From positions 1 to 64,000 of the forward strand of contig CAKSCM010000005.1 of assembly GCA_934444365.1 (NCBI GenBank): a stretch of DNA of 64,000 nucleotides. Direction: 5' to 3'. The position numbers were made by a program, and so were the translations under genes. Under the pieces are notes generated by a model that was not told the origin of the DNA, did not search any database, and saw only the letters and a list, made by a program, of their open reading frames with translations. This DNA is from an uncultured Eubacteriales bacterium. GTDB taxonomy: Bacteria > Bacillota > Clostridia > Oscillospirales > Acutalibacteraceae. Of the stretch, positions 8,678 through 18,563 are shown one piece after another (position 1 is the stretch's first letter; each line of letters starts with the position of its first letter).

Positions 8678-9571
8678 TTACAACTCTAAAAGCAAATCGC
8701 ATTTAAGCGATAATCCCTCGGCATCGGTCTTTCCGAGCCCTAAAAATATCCCGTCCGGCGAATACACCCTGACGCTTCCTTTATAGCCCTTTTTAAGACC
8801 GGTTCTTTGAACATCGAGCTCTCCCCCGTTTTTAAAACGGACCGTCTGCGCCGACGAAATCTTAATCCCGGGATAACACATAAGCGCCCTTTCGACCGGA
8901 ATGATAAGCTCATCCGGGGTCATATTCCTCGCCGAAGAAAGGTCGGTACATTCGTCAAGCGAAAATCCGCAGGCCTCGCTTCTTATAAGAGAGACCAGCA
9001 CACCGCCGCACCCGAGCCGCTGGCCTATATCGTCGCAAAGGGTTCTTATATACGTCCCCTTCGAGCAGCGAATATCAAGGGTATATTCGTTGTTTTTCTC
9101 ATTTACAGCCGTCATCCCGATCGAATAGACCGTAACCCTTCTTTTAGGACGCTCGACGGTCTTTCCGCTCCTTGCAATGTCGCAAAGCTTTTTACCTCCG
9201 ACCTTAACGGCCGAATACATGGGCGGAGTCTGCTCTATTTCGCCGGTAAATTCCGGCAAAAGAGCCCTTACGTCGCACTCTTTCGCAAGAACGCTTTTTT
9301 GGCTTTGAATTTCGCCCGTTATATCAAGGGTATCGGTAGTAAGACCGAGCCTCATTACGGCTGTATACCTCTTATCGCTTATCGGCATTTTATCGCACAG
9401 TCCGGTTGCCCTTCCGCAAAGAATCGGCAAAACTCCCGTCGCCATAGGGTCGAGCGTGCCGGTGTGTCCCACCTTTTTGGTGCCGAGCACTCCGCGCATA
9501 ACCGCCACAACGTCAAACGACGTAAACCCCTCCGGTTTATTTATAAGCACTATTCCGTTTCGTTGTTCCAT
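8678..9571 (-). CDS. truB: tRNA pseudouridine(55) synthase TruB
   Basis: A 297-residue enzyme that converts U55 of the tRNA T-loop to pseudouridine. Motifs seen: GIVLINKPEGFTSFD at the N-terminus, HTGTLDPMATGVLPI near 36-50 with the catalytic Asp, and the later RCSKGTYIRTLCDDIG. A C-terminal PUA-like segment is present. Only a weak ribosome site precedes the ATG, in keeping with its place inside the operon. Confidence 0.95.
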   Translation of the reverse strand: MEQRNGIVLINKPEGFTSFDVVAVMRGVLGTKKVGHTGTLDPMATGVLPILCGRATGLCDKMPISDKRYTAVMRLGLTTDTLDITGEIQSQKSVLAKECDVRALLPEFTGEIEQTPPMYSAVKVGGKKLCDIARSGKTVERPKRRVTVYSIGMTAVNEKNNEYTLDIRCSKGTYIRTLCDDIGQRLGCGGVLVSLIRSEACGFSLDECTDLSSARNMTPDELIIPVERALMCYPGIKISSAQTVRFKNGGELDVQRTGLKKGYKGSVRVYSPDGIFLGLGKTDAEGLSLKCDLLLEL

Positions 9572-9623
9572 CTTCTTAAAAAACGCCTTACACCAAACGC
9601 CGAACCGACGCGGTTTTAACGGT

Positions 9624-10580
9624 TCAGATCCTTTTTATTCCTTCAACATACGGCACACAAACGCCGAGCAGCTGTTCCTTTGCACTTTGTATTCCGCCCG
9701 GCAAATTGCATCCTGCCGCACAATCGTGGCCGCCGCCGCCGAATTTCGAGCAAATCTCAGCCGCGTTTACCGGCTCGTACGACCTCATTGACACCTTGTA
9801 GCTGCCGTCGGACTTTTCACGCAAGGTAACTCCCAACAGTACACCCTCAACCTGTCTCGGTATGGAGGTAATACCCTCAAGATCGCCGTCGGTAGCGTTG
9901 GCCTTTTTAACCATCTCTTTGGTCACGGCCGTAACGGCTATTTTCCCCGAGCAGTAAAACTCCATATTGTCAAGCAGCATGCGTTCGATTTCCACCCTCG
10001 CACGGCTTTTTGTATCAAACATAAGGCGGTTTATAAGCCCCATTCTGATTCCGCACTCAAGCAGACGGGCCGCCACGCGGTGGGTTTTCGCCGTTGTATT
10101 TGAATACTTAAAGCAGCCGGTATCGGTTGAAAGGCCGGTATAAATGCACTCGGCAATCGCTCTGTCAATATCGACGCCGAGAACATCAATAAGCTGCAGC
10201 ACCATCTCGCTTGCCGAGGAGGCCGAAGCATCCACAATGTTGTGCTCGGCAAAAAGCCGGTTGGTACCGTGATGATCTACCGACAAAAGCACCTTGCCGT
10301 CGTACTTCTCACATCCGTCACCGAGCAGCTTTAAATCGGCAACATCGACCGAAAGATAGCATTCCGGCTCAAAATCCGGCATGTCGATATCGGTAATGTA
10401 AGAGTAAACCTGCGGAATAGGCTGAGAGCATATAACCCTTGCTTTTTTACCCTTTTCTTTAAGCGCGCGCATAAGCGCATATCCGCTGCCGACAGCGTCG
10501 CCGTCGGGATAAGCGTGTATAAGTATCCCGAACCGGTCGTAAGCCATCAAAAGCCCGGCCGCCTCTTCAAAGCTAATCAT
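9624..10580 (-). CDS. nrnA: DHH-family oligoribonuclease/PAP phosphatase NrnA
   Basis: A 318-residue phosphoesterase that degrades short RNA oligonucleotides (and c-di-nucleotide breakdown products) and dephosphorylates pAp. DHH motifs are present: HAYPDGDAVGS near residue 22, SVDVAD, and SVDHHGTN near 105. The DHHA1 end has GGGGHDCAAG near 287. It overlaps rbfA by 4 bp, the usual nrnA position between rbfA and truB in Firmicutes. Confidence 0.93.
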   Translation of the reverse strand: MISFEEAAGLLMAYDRFGILIHAYPDGDAVGSGYALMRALKEKGKKARVICSQPIPQVYSYITDIDMPDFEPECYLSVDVADLKLLGDGCEKYDGKVLLSVDHHGTNRLFAEHNIVDASASSASEMVLQLIDVLGVDIDRAIAECIYTGLSTDTGCFKYSNTTAKTHRVAARLLECGIRMGLINRLMFDTKSRARVEIERMLLDNMEFYCSGKIAVTAVTKEMVKKANATDGDLEGITSIPRQVEGVLLGVTLREKSDGSYKVSMRSYEPVNAAEICSKFGGGGHDCAAGCNLPGGIQSAKEQLLGVCVPYVEGIKRI

Positions 10581-10918
10581 TTTTCCATATCCTCCAGCAT
10601 CTTGGCAATATGAATGCCGTGCTCTATTGAATTATCCGCAATGAATTTAAGCTCGGGCGTTTTGCGGAGCTTTAACCTTGCCGACAGCTCGCGGCGCACG
10701 TATCCCGCCGCCGATGTAAGTCCCTTTACGGCGTTTTTGGTAGCCTCCTCGCCCTCGATTGCGCTGACATAGATCTTCGCTACCGAAAGATCACCCGAAA
10801 CGTCGCATTTGACGATCGAAAGAAGCTCCGGCACCCTCGGGTCCTTAATCGTGCGGAATATATCCGACAGCTCGCGCTTAACGTCCTCGTTTACTCTGTT
10901 TTTCCTGAATGACGGCAT
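10577..10918 (-). CDS. rbfA: ribosome-binding factor A
   Basis: A 113-residue KH-fold protein that helps mature the 16S rRNA 5' end in the 30S subunit. Recognisable are RVNEDVKRELSDIF, the central LSVAKIYVS strand and the C-terminal LRKTPELKFIADNS. It lies 24 bp after infB and overlaps nrnA by 4 bp. Confidence 0.95.
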   Translation of the reverse strand: MPSFRKNRVNEDVKRELSDIFRTIKDPRVPELLSIVKCDVSGDLSVAKIYVSAIEGEEATKNAVKGLTSAAGYVRRELSARLKLRKTPELKFIADNSIEHGIHIAKMLEDMEK

Positions 10919-10942
10919 AATCCATCCATCCCTTAATTTTTA

Positions 10943-13426
10943 TCAGTCGCGATATTCCTCGGTGGTAAACGCCTCATAGATATCGCCCTCTTTAATATCG
11001 TTGAACTTTTCAAGTCCTATACCGCATTCGTAGCCCTCGGCGACCTCTTTGACATCGTCCTTAAAGCGGCGCAAAGAAGAAATCTTATCCTCGGTTATTA
11101 CTATACCGTCGCGGACAACACGGATATCGGCCGTACGGGTAACCTTACCGTCGGTTACATAGCATCCGGCAATGGTACCGGCAGAGGAAATCTTATAAAC
11201 CTGACGAACCTCAATGCGGCCGAGGTTTACTTCGCGGTACTTCGGCGCCAACATTCCCTTTAAAGCGGCGCCTATTTCGTCGATACAGTCGTAAATTATG
11301 CGATACATGCGCATATCAACGCCGTCGCGCTCGGCATTTTGCTGTGCCGAGACCTCCGGACGGACGTTAAAGCCGACAATGATAGCATTTGAGGCGTTTG
11401 CAAGCATAACGTCCGATTCGCTTATGGCTCCGACTCCGCCGTGGATTATATTGACCTTTACCTCGTCGTTCGAGAGCTTTATAAGCGACTGGCTTACCGC
11501 CTCGACCGAGCCCTGAACATCGGCCTTGACTATGATGTTAAGCTCCTTCATCTCGCCGAGCTGCATTTGATCGAACAGGTTATCAAGTGTTACCTTGCTT
11601 CTCGCGTCCCATATATCGTTCTTGGCCTTTTGCTTTCTCTGCTCAACCAACTCTCTTGCAAGGCGCTCGTTGGAAACGGCGTCAAAGCTGTCTCCAGCCG
11701 AGGGGACCTCATCCATACCGGTTATCTCTACCGGCATTGAAGGACCGGCGGAATCAACCTTTTCACCCCTGTCGTCGGTCATGACCCTTACACGTCCCAC
11801 TGCAGAGCCTGCAACTATTATATCACCCGAATGAAGGGTCCCGTTTTGTACAAGCAATGTTGCAACCGGTCCGCGGCCCTTATCAAGTCTGGCCTCGATA
11901 ACCGCACCCTTTGCAGCCCTGTCGGGATTGGCCTTAAGCTCGAGCATATCGGCCACAAGTGCTATACTCTCAAGCAGCTCCTTTATTCCCTGACCGGTAT
12001 GGGCCGAAACGGGAACGCATATAACGTCGCCGCCCCATGCCTCGGGGACAAGCTCATATTCCGTAAGCTGCTGCATTACGCGATCGGGATTTGCTCCCTC
12101 TTTATCCATCTTGTTTATGGCGACAATTATCTGCACTCCGGCTGCCTTGGCGTGGTTTATAGCCTCTATGGTCTGGGGCATTATTCCGTCGTCCGCCGCA
12201 ACAACAAGCACAGCTATATCGGTGATCTGAGCGCCTCTTGCGCGCATCGATGTAAAGGCGGCGTGTCCCGGCGTATCAAGGAAGGTTATGTCCTTATCGG
12301 CGGCATGAACTCTGTAAGCGCCGATATGCTGGGTTATACCGCCGGCCTCGGTCGAGGTAACCGACGTGTTGCGTATTGCGTCAAGAATCGAGGTCTTGCC
12401 GTGGTCAACATGTCCCATTACAACCACAACCGGATTCCTCGGTTTAAGGTTTTCCTCGGTATCCACCGTGTCATCCATTATTCTGTCCTCAATGGTAACT
12501 ACGACCTCGCGCTCGACTACCGCACCCATTTCGGTGGCCACAATGCTCGCCGTATCAAAATCTATAACCTCGTTAACGGCCGCCATAACGCCCAGCTTCA
12601 TAAGCTGCTTTACAACGTCGGCAGCGGTCTTTTTCATACGGGAGGCAAGCTCGGCGACGGTTATTTCATCGCCGATAGTCACCTTTATCGGGGTCTTCTT
12701 TATGCGTTCAAGCTGAATACGGCGAAGCTTATCGGCCTCGGTCTCGCGCTTGGCGCCCTGAGGACGTCTGTGGTCGATTGATTTCTGCTTTATCTTCTGC
12801 TTATAGCCGACATTGTCCTTCATATTATGACCGGAAGCAAGACGGGTGTACTTTTCGTTGTATTTATCGAGCTCAACCTGGCTTCCTCTGGTGTCGACGT
12901 GAACGGTCTGAGCCGGTCCGCGCTTGGGAACAAGGGCCGGATCCTGCTCTTTTTTCTCCTTTTTCTTAAAGGGCTGCATATCCGAAACCCCGTGCGGCTT
13001 TGCAGGCTTTGCCTGATCGGCCTTTGTCCGATCCTGATTCGCCTTGGTTTTATCATCGGCAGAGCTTTTCCCCGCCGTCTTTTCGTCGGCCTTTTTGGGA
13101 GCCGGCTTGCCCTCGGCAGCCGCCTTTGCCGCAAGCAACTGCTCGGCTATTGCCTGCTGCTGTGCCATTAAAGCCGCCTTGTCGGCAGCCGCGGCCTCCT
13201 CGCGTTTTTTCTTGCTCTCGGCCCCCATGGAAAAATACCTTTCAAAATTCTCGACCTGATTATTCTGGGTCATATAATCGAAAATTATATCAAGCTCGTT
13301 TTCCTCAAGCGCCGTCATGTGCTTCTTGGTTTCGCCCGTGTATTTTTCAAGCAGGCTGATTATCTCTTTATTGTTGGGCATGTCAAAGTCCTTAGCGACC
13401 TCATGCACCCTGTATTTTATCATCAT
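10943..13426 (-). CDS. infB: translation initiation factor IF-2
   Basis: An 827-residue GTPase that brings initiator tRNA to the 30S subunit. It has an N-terminal IF2N segment (about 1-55), a long Lys/Ala/Glu-rich linker (about 60-225), a second IF2N segment near 250-300, and the G domain: [14 protein letters not shown] near 340, DTPGHAAF near 386, NKMDKEG near 440, SAHTGQG near 478. C-terminal domains follow. Its ATG overlaps the ylxQ stop (ATATGATG), which implies coupling. Confidence 0.97.
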   Translation of the reverse strand: MMIKYRVHEVAKDFDMPNNKEIISLLEKYTGETKKHMTALEENELDIIFDYMTQNNQVENFERYFSMGAESKKKREEAAAADKAALMAQQQAIAEQLLAAKAAAEGKPAPKKADEKTAGKSSADDKTKANQDRTKADQAKPAKPHGVSDMQPFKKKEKKEQDPALVPKRGPAQTVHVDTRGSQVELDKYNEKYTRLASGHNMKDNVGYKQKIKQKSIDHRRPQGAKRETEADKLRRIQLERIKKTPIKVTIGDEITVAELASRMKKTAADVVKQLMKLGVMAAVNEVIDFDTASIVATEMGAVVEREVVVTIEDRIMDDTVDTEENLKPRNPVVVVMGHVDHGKTSILDAIRNTSVTSTEAGGITQHIGAYRVHAADKDITFLDTPGHAAFTSMRARGAQITDIAVLVVAADDGIMPQTIEAINHAKAAGVQIIVAINKMDKEGANPDRVMQQLTEYELVPEAWGGDVICVPVSAHTGQGIKELLESIALVADMLELKANPDRAAKGAVIEARLDKGRGPVATLLVQNGTLHSGDIIVAGSAVGRVRVMTDDRGEKVDSAGPSMPVEITGMDEVPSAGDSFDAVSNERLARELVEQRKQKAKNDIWDARSKVTLDNLFDQMQLGEMKELNIIVKADVQGSVEAVSQSLIKLSNDEVKVNIIHGGVGAISESDVMLANASNAIIVGFNVRPEVSAQQNAERDGVDMRMYRIIYDCIDEIGAALKGMLAPKYREVNLGRIEVRQVYKISSAGTIAGCYVTDGKVTRTADIRVVRDGIVITEDKISSLRRFKDDVKEVAEGYECGIGLEKFNDIKEGDIYEAFTTEEYRD

Positions 13427-13746
13427 ATGGTGTATCTCCCTTCATTAACAAAGCCCGAAAGCTGTAAAGCGCGTTTTGCAAACCCTTTGTCGCACACGGC
13501 GATTATGCCGGTCCTTTTTCCGACGGCGGCCGATATTTCGTCGCCGCTGTAAGTGAGTCTGCAAACCGGAATGTCCTCTTTGCACAAAAACCTGAATTCC
13601 TTTTCGGTCCTCGCGACTATGTCCGATGCCAAAAACACCGCAAAAGCCTTTTTCTTTTTCACTGCCTCAGCCGCCGCTTCGGTCCCGAGGCTTAAAGCAC
13701 CGGCCCGACGGGCCATACCGAAAAGTCCGCAAAGCTTATCGTTCAC
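13423..13746 (-). CDS. L7Ae-family RNA-binding protein YlxQ
   Basis: A 107-residue L7Ae/L30e-fold protein that binds kink-turn-like RNA; the family is ribosome-associated. The N-terminal [17 protein letters not shown] and central [17 protein letters not shown] are typical. It overlaps rnpM and infB by 4 bp each, the conserved nusA-ylxR-ylxQ-infB order. Confidence 0.9.
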   Translation of the reverse strand: MNDKLCGLFGMARRAGALSLGTEAAAEAVKKKKAFAVFLASDIVARTEKEFRFLCKEDIPVCRLTYSGDEISAAVGKRTGIIAVCDKGFAKRALQLSGFVNEGRYTI

Positions 13747-14009
13747 GTCGCGACCAACTCCTTTTCCAACTCCCCGTACACTTCGTCCGAGATCTTACAT
13801 TTAAAGGAGCGCTCTATGCTGCGGTTTTTCCGCGCCTTTTTCAGGCACTCGGCATTCCGGCAGATATACGCGCCGCGCCCCGGCGCCTTACCGGTGGTAT
13901 CAAGCGATATAATTCCGTCCGGCGAGCGCACAACGCGAACCAGTTCGCCCTTTTGCCGCCGCTCGCGACAGCCGGAGCACATCCGCTCCGGTATATGCTT
14001 TTCAGCCAT
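13743..14009 (-). CDS. rnpM: YlxR (DUF448) family protein, RNase P modulator RnpM
   Basis: An 88-residue protein with the hallmark PERMCSGCRERR near 7-18 and GRGAYICRNAECLKKA near 43-58. The family fold binds RNA, and members are reported to bind RNase P RNA and modulate its activity. It overlaps ylxQ by 4 bp. A 163-bp spacer separates it from nusA. Confidence 0.92.
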   Translation of the reverse strand: MAEKHIPERMCSGCRERRQKGELVRVVRSPDGIISLDTTGKAPGRGAYICRNAECLKKARKNRSIERSFKCKISDEVYGELEKELVAT

Positions 14010-14172
14010 AAAGTCCTCCTTTTAACTGTCGGTTGATTGGTTGGTTGATTTACATTAAAGCCTTGTATATCTATCGGATTTTTTAATTCCCTGACATCGC
14101 TGCACCCGGGCCTCAGCACGGTTTAAAGCGCTTATATTTCTTAAATCCGGCGTGCGGCGCTTTAATCACCGA

Positions 14173-15234
14173 TTATTCTCCGTAATATCCGCTCTCGGGA
14201 CGTATATCGATCTTCCATCCCGTAAGCTTGGCGGCAAGACGGGCATTCTGCCCCTTGTTGCCGATAGCCAGTGAAAGCTGCGAATCGGGAACCGAAACAT
14301 GACAGACCCTCGCCTCTTCGTCCTCGATATCAACCTCGACCACCTTGGCCGGCGAAAGGGCCTCGCTTATAAATACCTTGGGATCGTCGGAATAATGAAC
14401 GATATCTATTTTTTCTCCGCCGAGCTCGTCGACTATCTTGGCTACCCTTGTACCCCTCGGGCCTATGCACGAGCCGATAGGATCGACGTTTTCATCCTTT
14501 GAAAGCACGGCAAGCTTGGTCCTCGATCCGGCCTCACGGGCAATGGCCTTTATCTCAATCGTTCCGTCGTGTATCTCCGGAACCTCCATTTCAAACATGC
14601 GCTTTACAAGACCCGAATGCGTGCGCGAAACCATTATTTTTACACCTTTTTCGCTGTCGCATACATCAACGACAAAAACCTTTACACGGTCGCCGTCATG
14701 AAGCTCCTCGCCCGGAACCTGCTTTGTACGGGGGAGTATCACCTCGTTGCCCGAAATTTCTATTGTCGCATTGCCGGTAACGGGATCAACGCTTAAAACC
14801 TGAGCCGTAATAAGTTCCTGATTTTTGTCCTGGAATTCGAGCAATGCCTGACCGCGCTCCGCCTCCTTTATTCCCTGACGGATAACGTGCTTGGCCGTTT
14901 GCGCCGCTATTCTGCCGAACTGACGGGTATCAAGAGGAATTTCTATTGTATCCCCGGATTTAGCGCTCTTTTTATAACGGGTCGCCTCCTCGACGGTCAT
15001 CTCGGTGTCGGGATCCTCAACCTCCTCAACCGCCGTTTTACGTACGTAAACGTCAAAGGTGCGCTTATCGCAATCGATATCGCAGAAAACAACATCCTTA
15101 GAGCCGTAATCCTTTTTAACCGAAACGACTATTGCGGAGGCTATCTTCTCGGCAAGATACTCAGCCGGTATTCCCTTTTCCTTCTCCATAAATTCGAGTG
15201 CGTCGAAAAACTCATTATTGTTCTGCTTATTCAT
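14173..15234 (-). CDS. nusA: transcription termination/antitermination factor NusA
   Basis: A 353-residue RNA-polymerase-binding protein acting in pausing, termination and antitermination. It has the N-terminal RNAP-binding domain (1-130), an S1 domain (about 135-205) and two KH domains with SCIGPRGTRVAKIVDEL near 262 and LAIGNKGQNARLAAKL near 322. It lacks the C-terminal acidic repeats of proteobacterial NusA, as expected in Firmicutes. GGAGG precedes the start, inside the end of rimP. Confidence 0.97.
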   Translation of the reverse strand: MNKQNNNEFFDALEFMEKEKGIPAEYLAEKIASAIVVSVKKDYGSKDVVFCDIDCDKRTFDVYVRKTAVEEVEDPDTEMTVEEATRYKKSAKSGDTIEIPLDTRQFGRIAAQTAKHVIRQGIKEAERGQALLEFQDKNQELITAQVLSVDPVTGNATIEISGNEVILPRTKQVPGEELHDGDRVKVFVVDVCDSEKGVKIMVSRTHSGLVKRMFEMEVPEIHDGTIEIKAIAREAGSRTKLAVLSKDENVDPIGSCIGPRGTRVAKIVDELGGEKIDIVHYSDDPKVFISEALSPAKVVEVDIEDEEARVCHVSVPDSQLSLAIGNKGQNARLAAKLTGWKIDIRPESGYYGE

Positions 15235-15240
15235 TTTTTC

Positions 15241-15729
15241 CTATTCCTCCGTATCGTTATCAAAATCATCGTCATCAAGTTTAACATAAGACGTCAGCGA
15301 AATATCAATCTCGGCCGGGCCGTTTTGTGTTTCAAGCTTTAATGTATGCCCGTCAAATCCGCGTAAAACACCTCTTATTTCTTTTACCGAATTTTGCGGA
15401 TGTATAAACCGGACAATTACCGCCATGCCCTCGCATTTTTCAAAATGCTCCCGTCTGGTAAGCTTTCTTCCCAGCCCCGGGGAGGACACCTCAAGACAGT
15501 ACGACCTGTCGATAAAATCCGCTTCGTCGAGCGGACGGTCAACCGCACGGGAAAGGGCTTCGCAATCCTCTATTCCCACTCCGCCCGGCTTATCTATGAT
15601 ATAACGTAAAAACCAGTCGGAGCCTTCCTTTACAAACCGGACATCCCAAAGCTCAAGACCGAGCTTATCGGCAAAGGGCCGGGCAAGCTCACGGGCATTA
15701 TCGGCAATTTTACCGCCGTTTTTTTCCAA
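15241..15729 (-). CDS. rimP: ribosome maturation factor RimP
   Basis: A 162-residue protein needed for 30S subunit assembly. Motifs: LELWDVRFVKEGSDWFLRYIID near 25-46 and DRSYCLEVSSPGLGRKL near 78. The start codon is TTG at 15727-15729, with AAGGAGAG about 7-8 nt upstream. It opens the nusA-infB operon behind a leader of about 100 nt. Confidence 0.95.
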   Translation of the reverse strand: MEKNGGKIADNARELARPFADKLGLELWDVRFVKEGSDWFLRYIIDKPGGVGIEDCEALSRAVDRPLDEADFIDRSYCLEVSSPGLGRKLTRREHFEKCEGMAVIVRFIHPQNSVKEIRGVLRGFDGHTLKLETQNGPAEIDISLTSYVKLDDDDFDNDTEE

Positions 15730-15757
15730 GGCTTTTCTCTCCTTTTTAAAAAATCAT

Positions 15758-15807
15758 ACGGCAAAAAGCCGCCGTTATAAAGACAAAAGAGCGGGAAAAC
15801 CCACTCT
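15758..15807 (-). promoter_or_regulatory. rimP operon leader with two hairpins
   Basis: On the minus strand the leader forms AGAGTGGG/CCCGCTCT with a TTTT loop (15788-15807, one G-U pair), then four Ts. A second stem ACGGC/GCCGT (15758-15775) is followed by ATGATTTTTT, just before the ribosome site. The layout suits attenuation or autoregulation of the operon. No known Rfam family was matched by eye. Confidence 0.5.
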
Positions 15808-15836
15808 CATGCCTACAATAATATCCTACATGCGGT

Positions 15837-15865
15837 ATTTTACCATCTTTTCAAGGTAAAATCAA
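15837..15865 (-). promoter_or_regulatory. promoter of the rimP-nusA-infB operon
   Basis: On the minus strand: TTGATT (15860-15865), 17-nt spacer, TAAAAT (15837-15842). Transcription should begin near 15830. Confidence 0.75.
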
Positions 15866-15907
15866 GTCTTTTTGCCTCTTTTTTTAAAAAACGGCAATTT
15901 TATAAAG

Positions 15908-17005
15908 TCACTGCTCCGATTTATCCTCGGCTATATCTATTTTATAAACCGCAACGCCGTTTTCCCGTGCTATTATGTATACCTTTCCGTCCACTATGTT
16001 TATGCTTTCGGGCTCGGTCGCCCAGGAATTCCAACGGTCAAGATCGATGACAAATTTCAGTATTCCGTTCCAGTCGTAAATTCTTATTTCCGAATAGGTG
16101 CTGCCGCCGTTGTGCGAACGGACAAAGTAGATATAATCCTTGTCGCAATACACTCCCTGAGAAAGCGACGTCGGCGTTTTAACCGGAAATTCGCCGACAA
16201 GGTTCATATTGCCGTCCCATATATGCAGCTTATCTCCGCCGCCCTGACCCGAAGCATACATATCCCGTTCGGGCGAATAGGCCATCGAAAAGAAATTCGC
16301 TGCAAGCGCGCCGGTCTTTTTAATCTCTAAGGTATCGGCGTCAACAAAGGAATAGCAGTTCCATCCCGGCTGACAATGCGAAACCAGATATGCGTTTTCC
16401 TTGGGCACATAGCTTATGTTGTTACCGTGCTGAATATCCAGCTGCCTGCTCGATTTGATAAGCTTGCCCGTTTCATCATACACGGCGATTATGCCGACCT
16501 CGTCGTTATTACGCATCGAGCCCTTGGTAAGGGCAATAACATATTTTTCCCCGTCGAAATATCCTCCCTGAATATTCCGGTAATTACTGTCGGGGGTATT
16601 AAGGGTAAGTATTTTATTGTAATTCGTAACCTTATACTGCCGTCCTTCCATAAGTCCGAGGGCATTGGCAAACGGTCCCTTTATCACAGGATGCTCCCCC
16701 ACCTCAAATTTTTCGAGCTTTTTAACAACAAACTGCAATATCAAAAGCGCGTCGGATGAAATGACCCTTCCCGAGCCGTTAACATCAGCAAGATACAGCT
16801 GCTCGTTTTCGAGATCGACCTTTTTTACCGCATATTGCAAGGTAAGCAGCGCGTCGGCCGCCGTAACGGAGCCGTCGCGGTTAACGTCGCCGTAAAAGTA
16901 GTCTGACACCCTGTCCTCACAAACTGCAACCGGCGTAAAGCTCGCCGCCGCGCAGCCTGCAACCACCAGAGATAAAACGGCCGCCAGATTTTTTTTTATT
17001 AACAA
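15908..17005 (-). CDS. exported dockerin protein with beta-propeller-like domain
   Basis: A 365-residue protein with TTG start (17003-17005) and AAAGGAG 9 nt upstream. The signal peptide carries VVAGC at residues 14-18, which fits a lipoprotein box. A type I dockerin follows at about 38-100, with two Ca-binding repeats: GDVNRDGSVTAADALLTLQ and ADVNGSGRVISSDALLILQ. The remaining 250 residues contain repeated short strands (IIAVYDETGKL, LHIWDGNMNLVGEF, EIRIYDWNGILKFVI) typical of a beta-propeller. Dockerins bind cohesins in cellulosome-like assemblies; no cohesin is in the window. Function of the propeller is unknown, possibly glycan binding or a lyase. Confidence 0.85.
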   Translation of the reverse strand: MLIKKNLAAVLSLVVAGCAAASFTPVAVCEDRVSDYFYGDVNRDGSVTAADALLTLQYAVKKVDLENEQLYLADVNGSGRVISSDALLILQFVVKKLEKFEVGEHPVIKGPFANALGLMEGRQYKVTNYNKILTLNTPDSNYRNIQGGYFDGEKYVIALTKGSMRNNDEVGIIAVYDETGKLIKSSRQLDIQHGNNISYVPKENAYLVSHCQPGWNCYSFVDADTLEIKKTGALAANFFSMAYSPERDMYASGQGGGDKLHIWDGNMNLVGEFPVKTPTSLSQGVYCDKDYIYFVRSHNGGSTYSEIRIYDWNGILKFVIDLDRWNSWATEPESINIVDGKVYIIARENGVAVYKIDIAEDKSEQ

Positions 17006-17424
17006 TGATATCGTCTCCTTTTAGATGTATTTTGGAATTAAGGCAATCGATACAATCATTTATAAAGATGTAGATGTATCCGAATTTTTAAACATAAATA
17101 GCCGATAACCGGTAACACAAACACGGTTTTACACTTGATTTCGGGTTTTTTGCCGAGTTAAGCGCTTACGCGAGACGCAACCCCAAACGAAATCGGAATT
17201 CAAAACAACAATCAAGCAAAAAACACGGGATAACGGGGCATCGGACGCCAACGCATCTTAAATACCCGTCAAAACGTTTTATAATACAACCCATCGCCCG
17301 TATCACGAAATCCGACGCCGTAATACCGCAAAACCCGGATTTTCCGAAAAAATCGTAAAAAACGAATAAAAAACCACTGCCGTAAAAGCCTGAAATGCCG
17401 TGCTTAAAACAGATTACAAACCCT
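17006..17424. other. gene-free interval between mreB and the dockerin gene
   Basis: No convincing gene, RNA or clear terminator was seen in these 419 bp. There are imperfect inverted runs (GATTTCGGG near 17138 against CGAAATC near 17190) and a TATAAT-like run near 17280 without a matching -35 box. Confidence 0.4.
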
Positions 17425-18447
17425 TTATTCCACCGTAAGATCCTGAAGAGAACGGAAATAATAATCGCCGTTTTTAAGCATTGACATATCGGCCATGGCC
17501 TTGCCTATTCCGCGGGCGACACAAAGCAGCGGATCGTCCGGCATATGAACCGGCATATTGAGCTCCTCGCTGAGTCTTTCGGGCATACCGTAAATAAGCG
17601 AGCTGCCGCCGGTAAGTATCATGCCCTTATCCGAGCTGTCGGCCAAAAGCTCGGGCGGAGTCTTTTCAAAAACGCCCCTTATCGCCTTTAAAATAGCCTC
17701 AAATGTATCTGAAATGGCGTCGTAAAGCTGGGTCGACGTAATCTCAAACATTTCGGGCAGACCCGAAAACTGGTTAAGTCCGCCGGCCGTAACGGCAATT
17801 TCCACCTGACGTTTTTTAACGCATCCGACCGTCTTTTTGATCCGCTCGGCCGTTAACATTCCTATTGCAATATTATACTCATGACGTACATACCGCACTA
17901 TGGCCTCATCAAAATCGATCCCGGCAACACGGGCCGACTCGCACTGGGATATTCCTCCCATAGACAGTACGGCTATATCGGTGGTGCCCTTGCCCATATC
18001 TATAACGGCAACGCCCGACGGAGCCGAAAAATCGACCCCCATCTCGACGGCGGCAGCCAGCGGACTTTCTATAAGACACACATTCCTCGCGCCGGCATTT
18101 TCGGCCGCATCCACGATTGAGCGCTCCTGAACGGCGGTAAGACCGCTCGGTGCGGTTATCATAACCCTCGGCTTTACGGTTTTTTTACCGGCCGTACGGG
18201 TTAAGTATTCCTTTATCATTTTCTCGGCAACGTCATAATTTGCAATGGTTCCCCTCTCAATCGGACAAACACTGCAAAAACGGTCGGAGGTCCTCCCTAT
18301 GCTTGCATACGCTTTATCGCCGAATTCGACAGCCTCTCCGCCCCTTTTTTTCACGGTAACCACCGATGGCTGATTAAGCACTATCGAACGACCCGAATAT
18401 ATTCTTGTATACCCCGTACCGAGGTCTATTCCTATATCACTTTGCAT
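17425..18447 (-). CDS. MreB/Mbl-type bacterial actin
   Basis: A 340-residue actin-fold ATPase that guides lateral cell-wall synthesis at the membrane. Nucleotide-binding motifs: IGIDLGTGYTRIY near the N-terminus, VIDMGKGTTDIAVLSMGG near 155, and MILTGGSSLIYGMPE near 280. I choose ATG 18447 with AGGGA upstream; the frame extends to a TTG at 18465. It is monocistronic with its own promoter, and not next to mreC/mreD, so it may be the Mbl or MreBH type rather than the primary MreB. Confidence 0.9.
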   Translation of the reverse strand: MQSDIGIDLGTGYTRIYSGRSIVLNQPSVVTVKKRGGEAVEFGDKAYASIGRTSDRFCSVCPIERGTIANYDVAEKMIKEYLTRTAGKKTVKPRVMITAPSGLTAVQERSIVDAAENAGARNVCLIESPLAAAVEMGVDFSAPSGVAVIDMGKGTTDIAVLSMGGISQCESARVAGIDFDEAIVRYVRHEYNIAIGMLTAERIKKTVGCVKKRQVEIAVTAGGLNQFSGLPEMFEITSTQLYDAISDTFEAILKAIRGVFEKTPPELLADSSDKGMILTGGSSLIYGMPERLSEELNMPVHMPDDPLLCVARGIGKAMADMSMLKNGDYYFRSLQDLTVE

Positions 18448-18534
18448 TTTTTTATATCCCTGCAATTGCTGTTAATCTCAAGGCGCCGGGCAAATCTGCC
18501 GAAATACAGACATTCCAAACGCCGTATATTTGTA

Positions 18535-18563
18535 ATTATAACGCATACTCCGGTTCATTTCAA
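18535..18563 (-). promoter_or_regulatory. promoter of the mreB-type gene
   Basis: On the minus strand: TTGAAA (18558-18563), 17-nt spacer, TATAAT (18535-18540). The leader is about 80 nt. Confidence 0.75.

Noticed and set aside
11831..12781. long plus-strand open frame inside infB
   Set aside because: It is the reverse of a strongly conserved IF-2 region; it has no ribosome site or family motif.
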